Shown piece by piece: positions 37,601-48,799 of a stretch of 64,000 nt of DNA; the first letter of the stretch is position 1, and every line of letters starts with the position of its first letter. The position numbers and the translations under genes are program-made. The DNA is taken from assembly GCA_006937955.1 (NCBI GenBank), contig SSNP01000008.1, positions 7,326,576-7,390,575 on the forward strand, given 5' to 3'. The notes below the pieces were generated by a model that saw nothing but the letters and a program-made list of their open reading frames with translations, searched no databases and had not been told where the DNA came from. The stretch comes from Pachypanchax playfairii. Its lineage: Eukaryota > Chordata > Actinopteri > Cyprinodontiformes > Aplocheilidae.

Positions 37601-40600
37601 AAGTGAAACATGGATATCGTCTAACTCTACATTTCTCATGAAGCATTTCTTTACCCAACAACATTGTTGGTCTTGAGTTGTTTGCCCTTTTGGCTTTGGG
37701 TGGAGTTGAAGGCCTCCCCCTCCCCAGCTCTCTCAACCCTGCCACCTCTCTGCCCCTGTAAAGCTGCCACAGTTCCTGTCTGTGCAGTGTAGGCCTGCAC
37801 ATTTCTTAATAGAGAGATGCTCACAAGTCCAGGAGTGCAGGGAAGCTCAATGAACTTCTGTTTTTGGTTTAGCTCAAAAATGTTTTTCCTGGCTCAACCC
37901 ACTCGTACTTAGGTCCTCTTACAACAAACTAAAAGGTCCTAATTGCCCCCAAGGGAAAGGTTTAGCCACAATAGACATGTGGTGGGACAAAAGCCCAGTA
38001 CTCTTACCCGACACCCTCGCCCCTCCCCTGATAGGGGGGATGAACACGTCAGCAGTGTCTGTTTTGCTCTGTGGGTAGCAAGACCACAGGTTCAGTGCTG
38101 TAAAACATTATATATACAATATAAAGACCCAGTAAGGCATGGTGTATGGTTGGTTTGAGACCTGGAATGTTTACAGTTTACAGCAAATCCAATCTTTCCT
38201 GTTTCTCTTCACATTTTATTTAAGGTAAAGGGTCAAACTAGATGTGTGTATCACATGTTCTCTGTAACCACACTGACTGTAGGCTGTCGTCTGTCTGTGA
38301 GTCTGGAAAAGAAGGGAAATGGAGATTCAGGTTACAAAACACAGGCAGATGAATAAAGAATTACAGCTGTATTAAGCTGCAATTTAACTGTTAGTGTAAA
38401 ATCACAACTATGAGGACTTGTTCTCGCTAATGATTAAGACATGCACTCTCATTTTTTTTTCTTTTTGGTTTTTACCACACAGCAAAATCTTTTCGCTCTT
38501 GCTCAGTTAAGAAAGTAGAATTTAATTGTATCAACTTTGAACCCAACTATGGTCTCTGCATTCATCTCTCTTGATTCTTATGCCTGTTGAAACATGGAAA
38601 GTCCTCATTCATTTTAGCCATCCATAAAGAAAATATTGTTGCACATGCAGTAGATGATCAGTCTTCGAATGCCTTCTTGTGTGGTAGGTCATGGACCATT
38701 TGAGTTGCACAGCACAGCTTAGCCACCTGACCAAAGTGCAGCCTGGAACCCTCATCACACTCAGGCTATACTTTATTTCCTTGCTGCTTCACAACACTGA
38801 TATGGAGGAATTCCTGGAAGGGTCCTTGCTGACACAGACTGGGTAAATAACTGATTGATGTGAATCCACAGGCATATATTATAAACTTATGTGAAATATC
38901 AGCAGTTATTCCCTAGATTTTTTGCAATATCTGTGTTTTATGGAATGAAATATGACATCACATCTTTGAAACGAGATTCAGGTTTTAACTTTGAAGATGT
39001 TTTTTCAGGCAGTTGCGATCGAAGCTGTTTCAGTGTTTTGGTTCACTGCTCTGACGTGTGGCCACTGCAGGCTGGCTTTATGCATCGCTGTGCATAGGAA
39101 GACTTTATAATTATGAATAAACTTATAGTGAGGAGATGCATATAATTTTGAAGGCTGCTCCCTCTGCTGTATAATTATTCTAGTTTTGGTGCCAGCTCAC
39201 AGAGGCAAGTATTACTTCTCTCCCATAAAAGTCCACTTAGTTTAACAGCAGCAGGAGAGCGCATGGACATGGCCAGTGAAATCCGGACTGCATCTTGTGC
39301 GGTCGGCTCAGAACTGGGCTTTTTGTTCACTTTTCATGAGTCCTTAGAGCCCGTTAACCCAGCCTGCAAGGCCCTTGGCCTCGTGTTTTACTATACCAAT
39401 GACAGCCCAGCTCTTCAGCTCTCTCACTGCTTGCAGAGCTACTGCTGGACACTCTCTGTTTTACATTCCCTGACCGGAGAGGGAGACCACGTTGTTTTAC
39501 TAGCCGCTGTGGAGTATCTGATTATGTTTTAAAGTGTGAATGCATGTGTGCATGTGTTTGCATGTGTGTTTGGGTCTGCACATCATTTCACAAGAAGCGA
39601 TCGAATGACAAGATGAGCTGTGATCAATGAGCTGTCGACAGAACACTTCTGACCTAGTGGAAAGTGAGTCCCCTGATGGTGCTGGCCCGTTTCAGGCCAC
39701 CGGGGCAGGGGCGCCGCTGCACAAAGAGTGCTCTGTCTCTGTCAGGAACCCCCTGAGGACTCCTGCACGGGCCCCGCTCACCTCGACAACACCCAGCTAA
39801 CTAACAGCACTTCATCTGTCTGTACTCATTCAGAAAAGTCAAGATTATATTATCAACTTACCCTCAAGCTTTATTATGCTGATTATTATTTCTAGTGATT
39901 CTGCTACAGGTTTAGATTAAACTGTACAGCGTCCAAAGTCAGTAATTTTTTTTACTGCGCTGGGCAGATACTTTTATTTTCGAGTTATACTGTAAGGGGT
40001 TACTCAGTTTATATGAAAATGGATTCAATAAATTCAGAGTTTTAGCATTTAAATTGGACATTACACAGTGTAGACAATATGTACACTGTTACATTCTAAT
40101 CAAATGTGCTGCTACTCAAGTTCTGAATAACCACTGAGTCTAAAGACAGACCCCCCCCCCCAAAAAAAAAAAAACCTAAAATCACTGACATTTAAATCTG
40201 TCATATATATTTTACTGTATTTCACAGAAAAAACTAGAGCTCAACCAGATCTTTTTTCAAGATAATGGGAGGTTAGTTTTGTTTTAATTATGTTGTATAC
40301 ATGTGTTGGAGGTTCTGGATAAACTAGTCAAAGTATTTATAAACAGTATTTTTTAAAACCAGAGTTTTTAAGAGCCTTCTTTGAGTTATACTGGACTCAG
40401 TCTTTTAAATGCTTCACATAAAATCCACAAGTTATTTTGTTTTATTAGCCACTAGTGTTGTGAAATTTAAATCAATGTCAAATTCAATCACACATCACAT
40501 CGAAATGATTTATTGTATTTTTTAACATCTTTTTAAACTTTTAAACATTTTCCCAAAACTCGTAGCAGGAAATTTACAGTCTAAATAAAATGCCTCTTGT

Positions 40601-43463
40601 AATAAACTTTACAGGCATTCTATCACACTTTGAAGAGAAAAACACTCTGCTGCTTGTTCAGACTCCTGCAGTTTAACAGTAGACAGTTTATGAGTCTAAG
40701 GACCATCTAATTACACGTATGTTTAGTTTATGCATTCATTGTGTTAACATATGAGAAATTTGATTGGAACTTAAAGTTTTACTGCAGAGCAGTTACTGTA
40801 ATAACATGTTTCAGTAATGATTATTGTTTTTATTTCAAAGTTGGGTTGTATGTACAACATGAGTATGGGGACAAATATTTGTGTCAAATTTTTAAAGGCT
40901 GAAGCGTAAACACAGTTTTACTTGTTGAAATAATAAGTTAGATACACTGTACAATTTACTTTAATAGCAAATATTTTGTATGTCTTTGTTCAAACATAAT
41001 GTTTGTAAGATGAAAGAACTTTGCAGATAAATGACAATTAAACACACTAAATTTTCAATAAACAATAAAATATTAACTTAATGAACAGGCTGAGATGATC
41101 AGTGAGAACATTTATAAACAAATCTGAACTTGTTGTGAGCAAAAAGCAAGATGTGCAGAGATTACGTGCAACTTTCCTAAAAATAACTCCAGAGAATAAG
41201 TGAAACTGTGTAAAAACATCATTAATATCTGGTACAAATTACCAACACCTATGTATGTTGATAAAGTGGCTTAATGTGCTGCTTTCCAGTACCAGATTAT
41301 TTTAATGATACTTTATATCAAAACAGCCTTTGTCACACATCCGTTATCTAATTGGTGAACAAAACGCCAATTTTTGGGTTAAAGTTTTTGTATAAAGTTC
41401 TGCGTTCTGTGGGTTTTTAGTGACATTCTGGAGGATTTTTAGTGTGAAAGGCATCTAAAGCAAGAATTTTTCTTCTGAAATGCATATTTAGAGAAAATCC
41501 AAACCCTGTTCACTTGACATTTTGAACATTTCAGGATACAGTACAAAAACAGTACCTCTCTTTCACTATTTGAATTGAAAAGCCGATAGTTGAGACTCAC
41601 CATATCTTATTTAATGCAACAGTTGTAGACTGTGAAGGGATGTTTTTATAGTCAGTGGTCCATGAATATTTCAACTGAGAATTGGACCTGAAACTTGTAA
41701 GTCATTAGGAGCTGTATTGGATTTGATTTTTCTTGCCTTCTTTCTGCTTTAAATAGATTCCCGGTTGTCGTTTTAAAAAACTGAGGCAAAAAAAATGCTT
41801 AACAAGGTCTTAAAAGCGTAGTGTGAGGTAATGTTGGAAGTGATAGGTCCCCCCCGGGGTTGATTAGTCTCAACCCTGTAACTCTCACTTAATAGGATAT
41901 GACCCCGTAGAGCCTCAGGTCTCTTACAGCACACACAGCGAACCATTACGAACACATACAAACACATGGACGCACACACAGTTCATACATTCCACTTTAA
42001 ATACTCACACTCCCCAATGCACCAACTGCTGTTTAGTTTAAAACTAAACTGCAGGCAATTAACTGTGTTATGGCAAACCTATTTTCTGGCTGCTGCTCAT
42101 TGAAAAAACTGTTCCAATTGGTCTCGAGCAGCCGTCTGCTCTGAACACTAAGTAAATGTCTTAGTTATCACAGAACACTTAAAAAACAACAACATGAGGA
42201 TTGTACAATCATGTGTTGGATTTAGGTTTGATTAGCTATTGTAGCCTTGAGTGCCTGATGCTCTGCCTGTTAGCTAATGTAAGAATCCATTATGAATTAT
42301 CTTACTGAAAACATCTGTCTGCTTTCAGAATAATCAGGTCCATAAAACAGCTTTGCTCAGATCCACATAAGATACAAATCTGTTGAGAGGAACATCCATA
42401 TTTTTCCCTCATTTTTCTGTGTTCCCATTTATAAGAACTCTGCAATAACAAACCAATTATTTACAGTAAAAGCTTAATTCATCTGCCAGATATCAATCTC
42501 TAACTGCTGTCTAGTAATTCAACTCAGTGACAGGCAGACCTTTTAAATAAACAGTGATGGTGACCAGAGAGAGGGAGGGTCATCACTCTTGACAAGTGAT
42601 GATCCCCTCCACTATCTCTATGCGCTCAGAGGCCTAAACAGTTTATTTCGTGTTTGCAGTCACTTCCTAGGGGTTGTTAAGCTGATGTACAGTTTGACAG
42701 AAATGGAGGGAAACCAGATCTTATGAGGAAGATTGTTTTGACCTGATAAGTAGAAATGGGTACATTAGTGAGAAAAATGGAGCAAAACACTAAAACTTTG
42801 GGATTAGTCCTGAATTCAGTTTACACAGACTGATGCCACAGGCTGAAAATTCTTTCAGTGAAAAACGTAGGCCCACCTACAGAATTATTCAGTGACTCGG
42901 TGAAGTTGTTTATAAACCATGAACTTCACCATTTACAAAACTGAAGATAGTCTTATTTATTTATCCATTAGAATAAACAGTATATTGACAATGTAATCTC
43001 AGCAGAAGAACCATTAATTAACTGTCCCAAAGCTTTTCAATCACGTACAAGCCTAAATTCAACCAAGTTGACACATAATTTGGGAGAAACGTTAATTCAG
43101 ACATTTACAATTCTACATCAGCCTGTCACCAAACATAAGCAATTAAGCTAATATTCTTCTACTTGATATCAGCTAGCACACATACAAACAACATCATTAC
43201 ATCTGTAGCTCCGAAAACTTTTCAAGTATTTTTAAAAAGAGACATTTCAACAGTCTAATGTGCTTCATCTTAAACGTTTTCAACCAAAATGTTGTCTACA
43301 TTTACCTACTATCTAGTCTCATCATTCTACACTGCAAAGTACAAAACATGTTGCATTCAAATAATAAAAAGTTAGAGACATACAGTCTTATCTTTGGTGG
43401 TTATAGTAGTCATTTCTTTGCCCCCCCCCCCTGTTTTTTTTTTTTTTTTCTTTTTTCTTTTTT

Positions 43464-43497
<34 letters not shown>

Positions 43498-44712
43498 NGC
43501 CCGGGCAACGAAGGAGTGGCTTCGTAAGAAGCATTTCAAGGTCCTGGAGTGGCCTAGCCAGTCTCCAGATCTCAACCCCATAGAAAATCTCTGGAGGGAG
43601 TTGAAAGTCCGTGTTGCCCAGCGTCAGCCCCAAAACATCACTGCTCTAGAGGAGATCTGCATGGAGGAATGGGCCAAAATACCAGCAACAGTGTGTGAAA
43701 ACCTTGTGAAGACTTACAGAAAACGTTTGACCTCTGTCATTGCCAACAAAGGCTATATAACAAAGTATTTAGATTAACTTTTGTTATTGACCAAATACTT
43801 ATTTTCCACCATAATTTGCAAATAAATTCTTTAAAAATCCGACAATGTGATTTTCTGGATTTTTTTTCCTCATTTTGTCTCTCATAGTTGAGGTATACCT
43901 CTGATGAAAATTACAGGCCTCTCTGATCTTTTTAAGTGGGAGAACTTACACAATTGGTGGCTGACTAAATACTTTTTTGCCTCACTGTATTTCTTTTAAA
44001 CGATATTAAGAATTATTTCACAGCTGTAGAATAAATATTTTTTCTGGTTGAAAGGCAGTTTTCGGCAGTGTTCTTGAGTCTCAAGTTGTGGAGTGGGTTG
44101 GTCTAGATTCCAAAGTGTCTTTGGGCTAAATGTTAAACCTGGAGTTGTTTCCAGTGTCAGGTATGTGTTGCGGTTGATTAGCTAGAGTTGCTGGGTTTGT
44201 TGTAACTACAAAGAATATTTTTGCATGTTACAAAGTTAAAATAAAGCTGTATAAAAGCATAAGGTTACTCCATCTGTGACAAATGACCAGTGGTTTTTCC
44301 CAAGTGTGCAGGATTCAAAGGATTACTAATGTTTACTTCTAGTAGCATGCTGGGTACCTCCAGTGGTAATGACTGGAATTAATAACTTGCTGACGCCTTT
44401 GAGACAGCCATGTTTATGTGCTGGCACAGACATGACAGATATGTCTTTCCTGCACATTGAATGGCTATAAAAATGTCTGCTGTAACCAGAAAGGTCTGTG
44501 TTTATATACCACTTAGAGGGACTTTTATTTTTGTTTTAGAATAAAATAATTCTTTCTAAATGTGTATTTTCTTTGGCTTTAGAATTGACTGAGATTTTAG
44601 ATTTTAACTGAGATAATGATATAGAATAATTCCAGTGTTTAGAAACTTTACAAGTCTGTTTTGAATTGTATCAGTCATTTTCTGTCGTTGGTTTTATTCA
44701 CACTTCCCTCNN

Positions 44713-44797
<85 letters not shown>

Positions 44798-47700
44798 ACT
44801 CACACTAAGGGGCATGAGAACAGGGTAAATCCTTCACAACTTCAATGACACCTCACACAAAGAATAAACTCGGGAAGGGGGTGAGAGAAATGCAACACCT
44901 TACAGTAGCCTGACCTGCTCCAGCTAACACAGACATGTATGCACCAGATACCGGGCGTGCCGGCCTTCCTGGACAAAGCCAGAAATAAAGAACGCAGCTA
45001 TTGCTTTCAGCTTCAAGACCCCCAGGTGACCCTCCTCATCGACCCCAGCATGACCCCATAGTAAGGAGGGAGAGAAGCAAAGCTCCTAGTATCATTGCAC
45101 AGGAGTCAAATGCACAGGGATGTCTTCACAAAAACTAAAAAGGATGCTGTCATTGTGTCTTCTCACTAAATCAGTGTGTAGGTAAAGGTCCCAGATCTTA
45201 GATCCCTGCAGCCATCTTAAAGGCCCAGCACACTCATAAGTCAAACTGTTTTCTCCATCTACACTCTGACTGTGAGTGTAGCCTCAAGTCTTCATGTATT
45301 GTTCCTCAAGCTTTCCTCCACAGCTGGGCTGGTTCGTCTGTTTCGGGTCAAACAGAGGTTCATGGCTTCAGGGTGGAACTGTACTAAACTTACACTGAGG
45401 AATGTGTCGCATCCAACTTTAATACCAACTGGGACAGGAAGCTCATTCATCATGAATAAGATTAAAAACATAGTCAGTGAATCCTCTGTAAGTAAAAATT
45501 TAAATATGCTTTAGTATTTTGTAACTTTATGTGTACCATCCCTGCACTTTATGCAGACCCCCTCCACCTCAACTCAAGTGTAAACAGTTATCTTTTGTGT
45601 TTATGTTCAGATTTGTAACAGTTAACCCTGTGAGAGTGCTGCATAACCACAGTGTAAATTTATCTATCCATTATCTGTAAGTTTTTCACGTCACACGGTG
45701 TTTTGTCCACAGTCGACCTGGAGCACATGAGAACCGTAAAGGCAGACAAACACCAGCGCTTCTGCCAGGAGAACGGCCTCATCAGTCAGTTTGTATCAGC
45801 CAAGACTGGAGACTCGGTTAGTACTAGCTGTCAAAATAAGTCATTTGTAGTGTTGTAAAAAATCTTTAGGTTGTTTTTATTTGTCCTGTTTTCTTTCTCT
45901 AGGTGTATCTTTGTTTCCAGAGGGTGGCTGCTGAGATTCTTGGTGTAAAACTAAACAAAGCTGAAATAGAGCAGTCACAGGTGAGTCCAGGCTCTGTTTC
46001 AAATTGTATTTGTTCCTAACAGGGAAACACAAACATTTCCTTTAATTTTAGAAGTTATCAAATTCTTTTTTCTACCTTACAGTATATGCAGTGTTATGCT
46101 TGAACTTTAGCGAGGTCACAGGGAATGTGTTAGGTCACTGAAGGTTACAACACAATGGAAAGGACTTGTTTTTGTGTAAACATGCGTTTGTTACATTTGC
46201 CTCCCATGATAGTACACCCACCACTGATGCTGTCCATCTGTAAATAGAACCACGTTGACCACATTAATGCATGAAGACGGAGGTCAAAGGTAGGCCGTTG
46301 TAAGGGTTAGGAGGTTAGGGTTAGTGGTCTGATTTATTTAGTTTATCCCACTGTTTTTGGATGAAACAGGGTTTCAGCTTGCCAGTCAGAACAAGGTGCC
46401 CAGTGGTGGCAGTTGTAGGATTTATAAGGTTACCTCCCCCAGAAACATTAATCCTGGCTCTGATATGAGCGGCTGGAGCCAAACTGGCTGGGCAGTGGTT
46501 GATGAGCCTGAGGGCTACAGAGAGGTCAGGACCCCTGAGAAGGGAGAGCATACAGGGGAAGAACAGGCCAAATTCTCAAGCTCCACTCCCATCATCAACA
46601 CGGCTGCTGACTAACTAAAAATGGCTGTACACTAATGGAGCTGTCCATCTGCTGTCTTCTTCAAGTCCTCCCTTTAAAGCTCTGTCAGTTAAAGAAAGTG
46701 CTTTAATCCAGTCAAATCAGACGGGGTGATTGGCCAGATCCCCTTTACACATCACAAAGAAAGGTTAAGACTATGTGACAGAAGCATAGAAGAATCAATA
46801 AGAGATATATCTTTACTATAATATAACATATATATTTTGCCATTTTCACCCAAGAACAAAATGTAAATTTAGAATAAGACAGTTTAAAGTTTGTGTCATG
46901 TATGTGGAGTTGAGGCTTCGAGCAGGTCATGGCTCGGGGTGTTGCTGTAGGCCAAGCAAAGTCTCATTATCAGCTGTCATGTTTAGAAAGTCGAACATGA
47001 GGGTCACAACCCTCGACAGTATTATATTTGCCTGGCAGCCCTCTCTGTCATGGTCCTCTGTCTGCTGGATCAGATAGTGAACCACGTATCACTCAGTAAC
47101 TCCAACACCAGGTTTCGGCAGCTCGTTAATCAGGCAGCCAACCAGGACCAACCAGCCGTGCAGGATTCTCACCAATGAACGTGAACTGGGCAAAAATTCC
47201 ATCAAATAGAGGATAAATGTAAATTCCTAATCATTTACAAAATTCTACACAAAGTAACTGAGAGTTCAGCATCGGTGAAGGAAAAATAAATATCATGTTT
47301 ATAATATCAGAAACATTAAATTAGATCACAGCCAAGTCCTCCCAAAATATGATCATTTATTTTTAGAAACAGATTGTGCTCTGTCACAGAATAAAGATCG
47401 ATTTAAGGGACAACAGCTGACTTGTTCATTTATTGATATAAATCAATTCATTTTAAGTCGACTGGATAAAAAAGGCAACTTCAGAATCTCTGGTGATCAA
47501 TGACATCGCTGTGAACGTTTCCCTAATTTAGTGACTTAGCTAACAATTAGAAAACAAATATTGTTTACATTTTCATCCACAGTTTTCCTTATTCCTTTTG
47601 TCTTTTCTTTTTTTTCTTGTGTCATTGTTCTTTTTCCTTCTCCCCCCATTTGTTTACTGCTCAGAGGATTGTGAAAGCTGAGCTGGTTGACTACCCGCAG

Positions 47701-48402
47701 GATGGAGGCCCAATTACTCAAGAGAACACTCAGCAAAGCAAAATATGTTCGGTTCAATAGCTGAACGTATGTTCCTACATTTATTCAGTAGATTTGCAGT
47801 AAATCTGCTAGAAGCCAAATAAAAGTAGCTTAGTAGTTTTGGGAAACAGTAGATTTGTGGTAATAATTATTTGATCCCAGTAGTTCAGTCATGTAGAAAT
47901 AGTACTGTAATCTCACTCCTGTTGTGTACAAGTCTGCAGTTTTTTGATAAATTTTCCTGATGAAAAGTACACGACTCCTGTTCAGCCTCTCGCTGCCTTC
48001 AAACATTCATTTAGACCACACTTTTAAATCCTGGCATGAATTTTGAGCTGTGCTCCAAGAAATATTGAAGAAACAGCTCAGCAGTTTGAGATTAATGCTT
48101 ACTCAGAAGCAGGCCAACAGCATGGAGTCTGAACACTGTATGATCAAACAGCTAATGCTGTAAACTGCTACTGTCTTACTAAAACCACTTCACTTCCATA
48201 TCATGTAAAATAGTGAATTTTATGGATATTTTGGGTCGTGTAACCAGAGAAGGAAATAGATTTTTAACAAACCTTGTCTCAGTTTTTGGCTGTGTTTCCA
48301 CCTTTGCAGCGTGTGGTGAAGGCGGACATTGTCAACTACAGTCAGGACACCGTGGCCAGGACAGTCAACCACCCTCGCAGCTCCATGTGTGTGGTGCAGT
48401 GA
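25614..48402 (+). CDS. rab28: Ras-related GTPase Rab28, short (CVVQ) isoform
   Basis: Exons: 25614-25688, 30032-30128, 32800-32888, 34278-34407, 45713-45816, 45903-45980, 48310-48402. They join in frame to 221 residues, the same length as the human short isoform. GTPase motifs: P-loop GDGACGKT (19-26), switch I T44-IG, WDIGGQ with catalytic Q72 (67-72), NKID (129-132) and SAK (159-161). The Rab28-specific WDIGGQ replaces the common WDTAGQ. The protein ends in a CaaX box, CVVQ, predicted to be farnesylated instead of the usual Rab double-Cys tail. Known RAB28 acts at the cilium and photoreceptor outer segment, and human mutations cause cone-rod dystrophy. Intron 4 is 11.3 kb. The first in-frame ATG is used; no earlier in-frame ATG occurs after the upstream stop. 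Confidence 0.96.
25689..30031 (+). other. rab28: rab28 intron 1 (4.3 kb)
   Basis: AT-rich, with a small three-copy tandem repeat at 25911-26000. No nested gene or recognisable transposon was seen, although many short ORFs occur by chance. Confidence 0.6.
25911..26000. repeat. Short minisatellite, about three imperfect copies
   Basis: ACAGAGTAATAACGGGACAA recurs at about 25911, 25940 and 25980 with spacing of 29 and 40 bp and small changes. Confidence 0.7.
31270..31640. promoter_or_regulatory. Candidate enhancer in rab28 intron 2 with a GLI-type site
   Basis: A GC-richer, non-repetitive island in an AT-rich intron contains TGGGTGGTC (31339-31347), the exact GLI 9-mer on the minus strand. The nearest Shh-regulated gene is nkx3-2. 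A 9-mer like this is expected about once by chance in a window of this size, so the call depends on conservation. Confidence 0.22.
34118..34130 (-). promoter_or_regulatory. CTCF motif, reverse orientation
   Basis: On the minus strand the sequence reads ACAGTAGGTGGCG, matching 12 of 13 positions of the CTCF core. It lies in rab28 intron 3, about 150 bp before exon 4. Its orientation faces the forward motif at 16137. Confidence 0.5.
43428..43498. other. Low-complexity C/T tract and one-base gap
   Basis: A C run is followed by about 60 T broken by a few C, ending in N at 43498, where transposase coding sequence begins abruptly. This looks like an unresolved assembly join. Confidence 0.8.
43499..43987 (+). 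mobile_element. 3' part of a Tc1-like (Tc1/mariner) transposon
   Basis: Codons from 43499 to the stop at 43777 encode the last 92 residues of a Tc1-like transposase, with SPDLNPIENLW holding the final Glu of the DDE triad. The two catalytic Asp and the DNA-binding part are absent, because upstream there is an N (43498) and a long poly-T/TTTTC run. Downstream the terminal repeat ends ...CTTTTTTGCCTCACTG at 43987, followed by TA, the Tc1 target dinucleotide. The visible frame is intact. Whether the element was truncated in the genome or by the assembly gap cannot be decided here. Confidence 0.85.
44711..44796. repeat. (CA)n microsatellite with a 2-N gap
   Basis: NN at 44711-44712 precedes about 40 CA units. 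The length is probably not exact. Confidence 0.95.
45981..47664 (+). other. rab28: rab28 intron before the alternative last exons
   Basis: No gene. Two denser, GC-richer stretches (about 46300-46640 and 46990-47190) may be regulatory. A few GTTAGGGTTAG strings near 46310 are too short to be a telomeric repeat. Confidence 0.45.
47665..47760 (+). CDS. rab28: Alternative last coding exon of rab28 (long isoform, CSVQ)
   Basis: After a polypyrimidine tract and CAG, an open exon in the required phase 0 encodes RIVKAELVDYPQD...SKICSVQ and stop, giving a 222-residue isoform. It corresponds to the human long RAB28 C terminus (start RIV, end CSVQ). A GT donor (CTGAAC/GTATGT) six bases after the stop would let it act as a 102-bp cassette before the last exon. 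Alternatively the AATAAA at 47818-47823 would make it a true terminal exon. CSVQ is again a farnesylation-type CaaX box. Confidence 0.88.
   Translation, partial: RIVKAELVDYPQDGGPITQENTQQSKICSVQ
47818..47823 (+). other. rab28: AATAAA after the long-isoform exon
   Basis: A canonical polyadenylation hexamer lies 58 bp after the CSVQ stop codon. Use is not proven. Confidence 0.45.
48310..48402 (+). CDS. rab28: Last coding exon of rab28 (short isoform, CVVQ)
   Basis: The exon encodes RVVKADIVNYSQD...RSSMCVVQ and stop, aligning with the human short isoform tail. It begins in phase 0 after TTTGCAG. It shares the R-V/I-V-K-A start pattern with the exon at 47665, so the two probably arose by exon duplication. 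Confidence 0.93.
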   Translation, partial: RVVKADIVNYSQDTVARTVNHPRSSMCVVQ

Positions 48403-48417
48403 TCCCCTCCAACTCAA

Positions 48418-48446
48418 ACACACATACACACACACACACACACACT
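48418..48446. repeat. (CA)n in the rab28 3' UTR
   Basis: A short CA tract begins 16 bases after the stop codon. Confidence 0.9.
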
Positions 48447-48761
48447 CAAAGATGTAAAAATTGTCTTCGGTCAGTATTAGTCTGTTTGGCATTTCAGGTT
48501 GACTGGATGAAAAGTGTTCGGCGCGTGCGCTCTGTGTTCCTGTGTGTCAGTCGCACGGGTGGGATGAAAAACAGACTGCACGGCCTCGAGGCCTTGGCGT
48601 GTAGTTCAGATTTTTAGCTGGAAAGGGTTCTCGGGTGGTTTTCCAAAAAGAAAACGGCACCTCCGTTTTTTTCTAAGTTTACGTGCAGCTATCATTTTAT
48701 TTCTTTGAAACTCTCACTACCTGTTTTATGCATCAGAATGAAACTAGTTGTTCAAAGGAGG

Positions 48762-48767
48762 AATAAA
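48762..48767 (+). other. rab28: AATAAA, main rab28 polyadenylation signal
   Basis: A canonical hexamer 360 bp after the CVVQ stop codon. The intervening sequence is the probable 3' UTR. Confidence 0.65.
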
Positions 48768-48799
48768 ACCACTGAAATGCATCAGTCTGGTATTAAAAA

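Larger units (their letters stand above)
34408..45712 (+). other. rab28: rab28 intron 4 (11.3 kb)
   Basis: No nested gene was found. GC-richer complex islands lie at about 34690-34880, 36200-36560, 37000-37260, 37700-38060, 39240-39540 and 39650-39800, and may be regulatory. A Tc1-like remnant (43499-43987), a gap and a CA microsatellite occupy the 3' part. The rest is AT-rich. Confidence 0.5.

Noticed and set aside
39700..39720. CTCF-like GC-rich string in rab28 intron 4
   Set aside because: It lacks one G of the core and mismatches the left half; a similar string near 9775 fails the same way.
43258..43527. Phe-rich ORF running into N
   Set aside because: It is poly-T low-complexity sequence at an assembly join.
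46303..46325. Telomere-like GTTAGGGTTAG
   Set aside because: Only about two imperfect repeats, too few for an interstitial telomeric site.
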